Source: an uncultured Burkholderiales bacterium
Lineage (GTDB): Bacteria > Pseudomonadota > Gammaproteobacteria > Burkholderiales > Burkholderiaceae_E
Assembly (NCBI GenBank): GCA_903923345.1
Contig: CAIXXI010000509.1
Location: forward strand, 1-5,412
DNA: 5,412 nucleotides
Direction of reading: 5' to 3'
Below, piece after piece: positions 1 through 4,879 of the stretch. Numbering within the stretch: the first letter of the stretch is position 1; each line of letters begins with the position of its first letter. The notes beneath the pieces were generated by a model that saw nothing but the letters and a program-made list of their open reading frames with translations, did no database searches and was not told where the DNA came from. The position numbers and the translations under genes were made by a program.

Positions 1-591
1 GGCAAGACCACCCTGGCACGCCGGCTCGCCGAGCGCTTCGGCGCGCAAACCGTGCTCGAGACACCGCAGGCCAATCCTTTTCTCGAGCGCTTCTATCGGG
101 ACAGCGCCCGCTATGCATTGCCCACACAACTGCACTTCCTGTTCCAGCGCATCGACCAGATGCGAGAGCTGTCGCAGCGTGACCTGTTCAATCACGCAGC
201 CATCGGCGATTTCCTGCTCGAAAAAGACCGGATCTTTGCCAGCCTGACCCTGTCGGACGACGAGCTCGCGCTGTATCGCCAGATCTTCGACACCTTGCAG
301 CCACACGCCCCGGCCCCCGATCTCGTGATTTATCTGCAGGCGCCGCCAGACACCCTGGTGGAGCGGGTGCGCAAGCGCGGCATCGCAATGGAAGAAGCCA
401 TCTCCGAGGATTACCTCCGAGCGGTGGTCGATGCATACAGCCGCTTTTTTCACCATTTCGATGCGGCGCCGCTGCTGATCGTGAACACCGAGCACCTGAA
501 TCCGGTCGATCGAGATCCCGATTTCGAGCTCCTGGTGCATCATGTCGCCGGCATGAAAGGACGCCGGGAATTTTTCAATATGGCCCGCTGA
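1..591 (+). CDS. Deoxynucleoside kinase (deoxyadenosine/deoxyguanosine kinase family), 5'-truncated by the window edge
   Basis: Transfers a phosphate from a nucleoside triphosphate to a deoxynucleoside in the cytosolic salvage pathway (family knowledge). The open frame enters at base 1 in the P-loop: the first visible residues are GKTT, the end of GxxGxGKT, so only a short N-terminus is missing. A GTG at 52 is in frame but lies after the P-loop and is not the true start. In the 196 visible residues, LETPQANPFLERFY (19-32) holds the substrate-side Glu20, EKDRIFA (74-80) corresponds to the DR(S) motif, PDLVIYLQAPP (106-116) is the strand before the LID, and RVRKRG (122-127) gives the LID arginines. 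The C-terminus GRREFFN is typical of betaproteobacterial members. Such genes often follow folK and precede panB, but here a CoA-transferase follows after 21 bp. Base preference (dA or dG) cannot be decided from sequence. Confidence 0.9.
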   Translation, partial: GKTTLARRLAERFGAQTVLETPQANPFLERFYRDSARYALPTQLHFLFQRIDQMRELSQRDLFNHAAIGDFLLEKDRIFASLTLSDDELALYRQIFDTLQPHAPAPDLVIYLQAPPDTLVERVRKRGIAMEEAISEDYLRAVVDAYSRFFHHFDAAPLLIVNTEHLNPVDRDPDFELLVHHVAGMKGRREFFNMAR

Positions 592-598
592 AGCGGGC
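583..598 (+). other. Perfect 6-bp inverted repeat (hairpin) over the kinase stop codon
   Basis: GCCCGC (583-588) and GCGGGC (593-598) pair perfectly around a TGAA loop that contains the stop codon TGA (589-591). No T-tract follows, and the next gene's ribosome binding site begins five bases later. It therefore does not look like an intrinsic terminator. It could be an mRNA structure at the gene junction, or chance in GC-rich DNA. Confidence 0.4.
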
Positions 599-602
599 GC
601 TG

Positions 603-607
603 GGAGG
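603..607 (+). promoter_or_regulatory. Ribosome binding site of the CoA-transferase gene
   Basis: GGAGG lies 5 nt before the ATG at 613, within a longer purine run (602-610). The strong match and good spacing fix this start. It also gives an N-terminus of about 14 residues before the conserved VLDLT strand, as expected for the family. Confidence 0.8.
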
Positions 608-612
608 AGACC

Positions 613-1797
613 ATGCCCCGTATCCAGGCCTCAACGGCCCTGTCGCGCCTTCGGGTGCTTGACCTCACCCGCGTGCGTGCGGGTCCCGTCTGCGCGCGTC
701 ATTTCGCCGATTTCGGCGCGGATGTGATCAAGATCGAAACCACCGGCGACGAAGACCTGGGTGGCGCACGCCACGGCCCGGATTTCCAGAGCCTGCACCG
801 GAACAAGCGCTCGATGACCCTGGACCTGAAAGCGGCGGCCGGCATTGGCATCTTCAGGGATCTGGTCCGCACGGCCGATGTCGTGATCGAGAACTACCGC
901 CCGGATGTGAAAGACCGCCTGGGCATCGACTACCAGTCGCTGCGGGCGATCAATCCGCGCATCGTGCTGGCCAGCATCTCGGGTTTCGGGCAAGACGGCC
1001 CCTATCGCGACCGCGCCGGTTTTGACCAGATTGCGCAGGGTTTGTGCGGAATCATGTCCGTCACCGGTTTTCCTGAGCAGGGCCCGCTGCGCGCCGGCGC
1101 CGCGGTGGCTGATGTCACCGCGGGCCTGCTGGCCGCACTGGGCATCATGACCGCCCTGCATGAGCGCGACCAGACCGGCGAAGGCCAGTGGGTGCAATCG
1201 AACCTCCTGCAGGCCGGCATCACCCTGCTGGATTTCCAGGCGGCCCGCTACACCATGTCAGGCGAAGTGCCGGCTGCGGTGGGCAACGACCATCCGACCA
1301 GCATGCCGACATCGGCCTATCGCACTGCCGATGGCCACCTGAATGTGGCGCCATCGGGCAGCGTCATGTGGCAGCGCCTGTGCGATGCGATCGGTCGGCC
1401 CGAGCTGGTGAAAGACGAGCGCTTTGCCAAGGCCGAACTGCGGGCGGCCAATCGCTCCGCGCTGGCCGATGAACTCAACGCGGCCCTGTCGAAGCGGCGC
1501 AGCGCAGAGTGGGTCGAACTGCTCAACGCCGCCGGCGTGCCCTGTGGCCCGATTTACGCCATGGACGAGGTCTTTGCCGACCCGCAGGTCAAGCACCTCC
1601 AAGCCACGGCGAGCGTCGAGCACCCGACCCTGGGCACGCTCAACATCCTCAATCAGCCGATCCGACTGTCGCGCACCCCGGCCGCGCTCGTGACCGCCAC
1701 GCCCGAGCGCGGCGACCACACCGACGAAGTGCTCGGTGAACTCGGCCTGGACGCCGCGCAGATCGCCCGCCTGCGTGCCGACAAAGTCGTGATCTAA
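613..1797 (+). CDS. CaiB/BaiF (class III) acyl-CoA transferase
   Basis: Class III enzymes move CoA from a donor thioester to a free carboxylic acid through aspartyl-CoA intermediates, usually as interlocked dimers in the cytosol (family knowledge). The 394 residues match the usual length. Visible family landmarks are LRVLDLTRVRAGP (13-25), FGADVIKIE (34-42), NKRSMTLDLK (64-73), VIENYRPDV (91-99), the LASISGFGQDGP segment (119-130) and ADVTAGLLAALG (166-177). Asp167 in that last segment aligns by my reading with the catalytic Asp169 of formyl-CoA transferase. The C-terminal part has GVPCGPIYAMDEVFADPQ (308-325), also typical. The start at 613 has a strong GGAGG site. The gene lies 21 bp after the kinase and 52 bp before the crotonase, suggesting co-transcription. 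Donor and acceptor cannot be inferred; this family is often misnamed in annotation (carnitine dehydratase, racemase). Confidence 0.93.
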   Translation: MPRIQASTALSRLRVLDLTRVRAGPVCARHFADFGADVIKIETTGDEDLGGARHGPDFQSLHRNKRSMTLDLKAAAGIGIFRDLVRTADVVIENYRPDVKDRLGIDYQSLRAINPRIVLASISGFGQDGPYRDRAGFDQIAQGLCGIMSVTGFPEQGPLRAGAAVADVTAGLLAALGIMTALHERDQTGEGQWVQSNLLQAGITLLDFQAARYTMSGEVPAAVGNDHPTSMPTSAYRTADGHLNVAPSGSVMWQRLCDAIGRPELVKDERFAKAELRAANRSALADELNAALSKRRSAEWVELLNAAGVPCGPIYAMDEVFADPQVKHLQATASVEHPTLGTLNILNQPIRLSRTPAALVTATPERGDHTDEVLGELGLDAAQIARLRADKVVI

Positions 1798-1839
1798 CCG
1801 CCCCGCCGAACCTTCCGTCACCGTTCAACGCATCCCATC

Positions 1840-1843
1840 AGGA
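1840..1843 (+). promoter_or_regulatory. Ribosome binding site of the crotonase gene
   Basis: AGGA (then AA) lies 6 nt before the ATG at 1850. It is a moderate match with standard spacing and supports this start. The rest of the 52-bp gap (1798-1849) shows no convincing promoter or terminator. Confidence 0.65.
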
Positions 1844-1849
1844 AACCTC

Positions 1850-2632
1850 ATGCCCGAAATCCTCAAGCACCGCAGCGGCGCCGTCGCCACGCTCATCATC
1901 TCCAACCCCGCTCGCATGAACGCGATGAGCCGCGACATGTGGCTGCAGCTTGCTGACGGCATTCGCGAAGCCGATGCCGATCCGTCGGTGCGGGTCGTCG
2001 TGCTGCGCGGCGAAGGTGAAAAGTCCTTCGTCTCGGGTGCCGACATCTCCCAGTTCGAAAAAATGCGCAGCAACGCCGATGCGCAGGCCGAGTACGAACG
2101 CGCGGTCAACGGTGGATACAAAGCGCCCACCGAGTGCAGCAAACCAGTGGTCGCCGCGATCCGGGGCATCTGCATCGGTGGCGGACTCGGCCTGGCCGCA
2201 GCCTGCGATGTCCGGATCTGCTCGGATGACACCATCTTTCGCATGCCGGCCGGTCGCATGGGTCTGGGCTATGGCCCGGCCGGTGTGCGCCGCTTCGTGG
2301 CCATGATCGGTGCGGCCAACACCGCCGACCTGTTCATGTCGGCACGCAAGTTCGGCGCCGCAGAAGCCCTGCGGATCGGATTCGTCTCGCAGGTGCATGC
2401 GCCGGACAAGCTCGACGCGGCGGTGGCCGACTACGTCCAGATGGTGAGCGAAAACGCGCCGCTGACGCTGGCTGCGGCCAAGTTCGGCATTCGCGAAGCC
2501 CTGTCCGATCCGGCTGACCGCGATCCCGAGCGGGCGCTGAAGATGGTACAGGCCTGTTTCGACAGCGAGGACTATCGCGAAGGTCGAACCGCCTTCATGG
2601 AAAAGCGCGTGCCGCAATTCAAGGGCCGCTAA
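1850..2632 (+). CDS. Crotonase-fold acyl-CoA enzyme (enoyl-CoA hydratase/isomerase family) with atypical active site
   Basis: A 260-residue crotonase, the normal length. The oxyanion-hole segments are present: SGADIS (62-67) and GGGLGLAAACD (110-120). The N-terminal NPARMNAMS segment (19-27) and the ARKFGAAEALRIGFV helix (165-179) are also typical. The fold and acyl-CoA binding are therefore well supported. The chemistry is not: the two glutamates of classical hydratases (ELA after GGG, and PE in the FGxPE stretch) are replaced by Gly114 and Ala134. Tyr141 in GLGYGPAG lines up with Tyr140 of E. coli methylmalonyl-CoA decarboxylase (recalled), and the C-terminal DSEDYREG...FMEKR..F.G also resembles that protein, but its His66 corresponds to Ala64 here. 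The gene is 52 bp downstream of the CoA-transferase and probably acts on its product. Alternatives are a decarboxylase, hydrolase, isomerase or a non-classical hydratase. Confidence 0.9.
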   Translation: MPEILKHRSGAVATLIISNPARMNAMSRDMWLQLADGIREADADPSVRVVVLRGEGEKSFVSGADISQFEKMRSNADAQAEYERAVNGGYKAPTECSKPVVAAIRGICIGGGLGLAAACDVRICSDDTIFRMPAGRMGLGYGPAGVRRFVAMIGAANTADLFMSARKFGAAEALRIGFVSQVHAPDKLDAAVADYVQMVSENAPLTLAAAKFGIREALSDPADRDPERALKMVQACFDSEDYREGRTAFMEKRVPQFKGR

Positions 2633-2677
2633 TACCGTCGCCCTGAAGCCTCGCCCGGCACAGTCGACGATCAAACA

Positions 2678-2683
2678 AAGGAG
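2678..2683 (+). promoter_or_regulatory. Ribosome binding site of the binding-protein gene
   Basis: AAGGAG lies 6 nt before the ATG at 2690. It is the best Shine-Dalgarno match in the window together with the one at 603-607, and it fixes the start so that a complete signal peptide is encoded. High translation would suit an abundant periplasmic protein. The rest of the 57-bp gap shows no clear promoter. Confidence 0.8.
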
Positions 2684-2689
2684 ACAGAC

Positions 2690-3682
2690 ATGAAACCGGT
2701 TCAGTCCAGACGTCGAATCCTGATGGCGTCCATGGGCCTGGGCGCTGCGGGCCTCGTGCCGCTTGGCGCGCGGGCCCAGTCGGGCGAGTGGCCAGCCAAG
2801 CCCCTGCGCATCGTGGTGGGCTATCCACCGGGCGGCTCGGGCGATTTCATCACGCGGGTGGCGGCCGACGAATTGTCCAAAGAGCTCGGCGTGGCGGTGG
2901 TGGTCGAGAACCGCCCGGGTGCAGGCGGGACCATCGCCAATGAAGCCGTTTCGAAAGCGGCGCCGGACGGCTACACCATCCTCAATGCCGGCCCGATGGC
3001 CACGACCGACTCGCTCTACCGCAAACTCGGCTACGACTCGCGCCGCGACTTCATCGCAGTGAACCAGCTCGCCGTCGGGCCGATGATCATCTGTGTCAAC
3101 AACGACCTGCCGGTGAAGTCGCTCAAGGACCTCATCGCGTATGCCAAGGCGAATCCGGGCAAGCTCAACAGTGCCGGCTCAGGCAATGGCTCAAGCCCGC
3201 ATCTGGCCTCGGCCCAGTTCGAGTCGATCGCCGGGGTGAAGTTCACCACCGTGCAGTTCAAGGGCGGCGGCGCGGCCGCCACGTCCACGATCGCAGGCGA
3301 CACTCAGGTGATGTTCGCCACGCCCCCAACGGTGATGAGCTTCATCAAGGGCGGTCGCATGCGGGCATTGGCCCTGACCATCCCCCAGTCGACCTCCTCG
3401 ATCCCGGGCATTCCGGGTGCTGCCGAAGCAGGGCTTCCCGGCTACGACTCCAGCTTTTCATTCGGCTTGTATCTGCCCGCAGCCGCACCTCCGGCCATTA
3501 TTAGGGCGCTCAGCCTGGCGACCGCCCGTGCCATGGCCCGCCCGGGCGTTCGGGAGAAGGTCGCCAGTCAGGGAATGGATGTCGCAACTTACCCCTCCGC
3601 CGAGGCATTCGCCGCGGCACTGAAGGAAGGCGCAGGCGGGCTGGAGCGAGCGGTCAGGGAGTCTGGCGCGAAGGTGGAATAA
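2690..3682 (+). CDS. Tripartite tricarboxylate transporter (Bug/TctC) family periplasmic substrate-binding protein
   Basis: Bug proteins bind small carboxylates or related solutes in the periplasm and deliver them to a TctAB-type permease or act as sensors (family knowledge). The 330 residues are the usual length. The N-terminus has a basic stretch (SRRRILM, 6-12), a hydrophobic core (about 13-26) and an ARA|Q site, so cleavage after Ala29 is likely. The mature start WPAKPLRIVVGYPPGG is diagnostic. YPPGGSGDFITR (45-56) contains the ligand-loop Asp52, and ENRPGAGGTIANEAVSKAAPDGYT (73-96) is the classical second motif. PLRIVV and the NDLPVKSLKDLIAYAKANPGKL segment (138-159) complete the pattern. 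The gene follows the crotonase by 57 bp, so it probably supplies that module's substrate. No tctA or tctB is in the window, making it an apparent orphan, as is common in Burkholderiales. The ligand is unknown. Confidence 0.94.
   Translation: MKPVQSRRRILMASMGLGAAGLVPLGARAQSGEWPAKPLRIVVGYPPGGSGDFITRVAADELSKELGVAVVVENRPGAGGTIANEAVSKAAPDGYTILNAGPMATTDSLYRKLGYDSRRDFIAVNQLAVGPMIICVNNDLPVKSLKDLIAYAKANPGKLNSAGSGNGSSPHLASAQFESIAGVKFTTVQFKGGGAAATSTIAGDTQVMFATPPTVMSFIKGGRMRALALTIPQSTSSIPGIPGAAEAGLPGYDSSFSFGLYLPAAAPPAIIRALSLATARAMARPGVREKVASQGMDVATYPSAEAFAAALKEGAGGLERAVRESGAKVE
2705..2776 (+). other. Signal peptide with Tat-like twin-arginine motif
   Basis: Residues 6-12 of the binding protein read SRRRILM, close to the Tat consensus SRRxFLK. 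A glycine/alanine-rich core follows, ending in an AxA site (Ala27-Arg28-Ala29) with Gln30 as the likely first mature residue. Whether export is by Tat or Sec cannot be settled by eye. An uncleaved or lipidated form is unlikely, since there is no lipobox cysteine. Confidence 0.55.
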
Positions 3683-3711
3683 GTCGGCCGAGCTGGCCCC
3701 CTCAGCCCGAT

Positions 3712-4743
3712 TCAGCCCCGATAGCCCTGCGGGTTGGCGCTTTGCCAGCGCCAGCCGTCCTCGCACATCGCTGCAACACCCAGCTGGGCACGCCAGCCCA
3801 GCAGGGCCTGCGCCTGCGCCGGATCGGCATAACAGGTGGCGATATCGCCCGGGCGCCGATCAACGATCGCATAGGGCACCGCCCGCCCGCTGGCCTGCTC
3901 GAAGGCCTTGACCATGTCGATCACCGAATAGCCGATGCCGGTGCCCAGGTTCACCGTCCACTCGCCCGGCACCTCGAAGGCCCTGCGCAGCGCGGCCAGA
4001 TGCCCCTGAGCCAGATCGACCACATGGATGTAATCGCGCACGCCGGTGCCATCGGGTGTGGGCCAGTCTCCGCCGAACACACTAAGCCGCTCGCGCCGGC
4101 CCACCGCAACCTGTGCGATGAAGGGCATCAGATTGTTCGGGATGCCCTGCGGGTCTTCACCGATCCGGCCACTCGCATGGGCCCCGACCGGGTTGAAGTA
4201 GCGCAGGTTGCCGATCGACCAGCGCGGATCGGCCGCCGCCAGATCACGCAGAATGAACTCGATCATCCATTTGGTCCGTCCATAGGGATTGGTCGGACCG
4301 GTGGGGGCCTCCTCGCGAATCGGCACCGATTGCGGGTCTCCGTAGACGGTCGCCGAGGACGAAAAGACCAGCCGACGCACCCCAGCTTCGTCCAGGCACC
4401 GCAGCAGGTTGACCGTGCCGGCGACATTGGCGTCGTAGTACTCGAGCGGTTGGGCAACCGACTCGCCCACCGCCTTGAGGCCGGCGAAATGAATCACTGC
4501 ATCGAAACGGTGCTCAGCGAGCACGCGGCGCAGCAGGGCCGCATCCCGAAGATCGCCCACCACCAGGGGCGCCCGCTTGCCGGTGATCGATTCAACCCTG
4601 ACCAGCGACTCCGCACTGGCATTGACCAGGCTGTCGAACACCACCACCTCGAAGCCGGCCTGCAGCAGTTCGACCACGGTGTGCGAGCCGATGTAGCCGG
4701 CGCCGCCGGTCACCAGAATCGTTCCTTGGGAAGTCGTACTCAT
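3712..4743 (-). CDS. galE: UDP-glucose 4-epimerase
   Basis: Interconverts UDP-glucose and UDP-galactose with tightly bound NAD in the cytosol, feeding galactose use and surface-glycan synthesis (family knowledge). The 343 residues compare with 338 in E. coli GalE. Landmarks in order are the NAD-binding GGAGYIG (13-19), GDLRD (63-67), HFAGLKAVGES (85-95), SSSATVYGD (128-136) with Ser130, and NPYGRTK (152-158) giving the catalytic Tyr154-x3-Lys158 pair. RYFNPVGAHASGRIGED (181-197), the DGTGVRDYIHVVDLA segment (231-245) and the C-terminal WRWQSANPQGY (331-341) are also typical. The start at 4743 puts 12 residues before the glycine motif. An in-frame ATG at 4761 lacks a ribosome site, and the frame stays open far upstream without coding. 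Cys304 replaces E. coli Tyr299, as in human GALE. It converges on the binding-protein gene (29-bp gap) and diverges from the guanylyltransferase gene. Confidence 0.96.
   Translation of the reverse strand: MSTTSQGTILVTGGAGYIGSHTVVELLQAGFEVVVFDSLVNASAESLVRVESITGKRAPLVVGDLRDAALLRRVLAEHRFDAVIHFAGLKAVGESVAQPLEYYDANVAGTVNLLRCLDEAGVRRLVFSSSATVYGDPQSVPIREEAPTGPTNPYGRTKWMIEFILRDLAAADPRWSIGNLRYFNPVGAHASGRIGEDPQGIPNNLMPFIAQVAVGRRERLSVFGGDWPTPDGTGVRDYIHVVDLAQGHLAALRRAFEVPGEWTVNLGTGIGYSVIDMVKAFEQASGRAVPYAIVDRRPGDIATCYADPAQAQALLGWRAQLGVAAMCEDGWRWQSANPQGYRG
3732..3756 (+). other. Strong hairpin inside the 3' end of galE, downstream of the convergent binding-protein gene
   Basis: GGTTGGCGCT (3732-3741) and AGCGCCAGCC (3747-3756) form a 10-bp stem with a TTGCC loop. 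In the plus-strand RNA the only irregular pair is a U-G wobble; in the galE transcript the same position is an A-C mismatch. The structure is therefore better formed in read-through RNA from the upstream binding-protein gene, whose stop lies about 50 bp earlier. There is no T-tract, so a standard intrinsic terminator is not supported. Confidence 0.4.
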
Positions 4744-4783
4744 CCTGGCTGTGCCCTTCATCGGCTGAACGAAAGCGGCAAGC

Positions 4784-4807
4784 CTAGCGCGACTGACTGC
4801 GCGCTGG
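4784..4807. repeat. Inverted repeat in the galE upstream region (possible operator or leader hairpin)
   Basis: CTAGCGCG (4784-4791) and CGCGCTGG (4800-4807) are complementary apart from one G-T wobble. They are separated by ACTGACTG, itself a tandem repeat of ACTG. The centre is about 52 bp upstream of the galE start. It overlaps a weak minus-strand -10-like hexamer. It could be a regulator site or a leader structure; chance is also possible at this GC content. Confidence 0.4.
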
Positions 4808-4821
4808 CGTGACGATCTTCC

Positions 4822-4850
4822 GCTTCGGCCAGCATCTGCGCGCATACAAT
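4822..4850 (+). promoter_or_regulatory. Candidate sigma70 promoter of the guanylyltransferase gene
   Basis: TACAAT (4845-4850) differs from the TATAAT consensus at one base and stands out in GC-rich DNA. With a 17-bp spacer the -35 hexamer would be GCTTCG (4822-4827), a poor match. Transcription would start near 4857, leaving a leader of roughly 23 nt. The -10 is the only strong element. Confidence 0.4.
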
Positions 4851-4864
4851 CCGGCTTCCTACCC

Positions 4865-4878
4865 TCGAATGGATTCGA
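4865..4878. repeat. Perfect 14-bp palindromic element next to the guanylyltransferase start codon
   Basis: TCGAAT (4865-4870) and ATTCGA (4873-4878) are exact inverted arms around GG. The element ends one base before the ATG at 4880. The weak Shine-Dalgarno-like GGAT (4871-4874) sits in its centre. As DNA it could be an operator just downstream of the predicted transcription start; as RNA it could fold over the ribosome binding site. Confidence 0.45.
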
Positions 4879-4879
4879 C

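Larger units (their letters stand above)
4744..4879. promoter_or_regulatory. Divergent intergenic region between galE and the guanylyltransferase gene
   Basis: These 136 bp separate two divergent start codons and must carry at least one promoter in each direction. They contain a good plus-strand -10 candidate, a weak minus-strand -10-like TAGGCT (complement of 4781-4786), and two inverted repeats. On the galE side, GAAGG lies about 11 nt before the ATG, a rather long spacing, while AGG directly abuts the ATG. I see no small gene here. Confidence 0.6.

Noticed and set aside
1850..2632. Calling the crotonase a methylmalonyl-CoA decarboxylase.
   Set aside because: Only the tyrosine position and the C-terminal resemblance support it. 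The decarboxylase histidine is replaced by Ala64, and no methylmalonyl-CoA mutase or propionate genes are nearby, so only the atypical active site is reported.
1838..2674. A 278-residue minus-strand open frame opposite the crotonase gene.
   Set aside because: It is a shadow of a clear crotonase with no family motifs. The same applies to the long antisense frames at 631-1197 and 1258-1821 under the CoA-transferase gene.
3683..3711. An intrinsic terminator between the convergent stop codons (GGCC-GAGCT-GGCC).
   Set aside because: The stem is only 4 bp, of a self-complementary tetranucleotide, with no T-tract in either direction.
3742..4812. A 356-residue plus-strand open frame opposite galE.
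   Set aside because: It is exactly antisense to a well-supported galE, has the His/Arg/Pro-rich composition of a GC-rich shadow frame, and shows no known motif or ribosome site.
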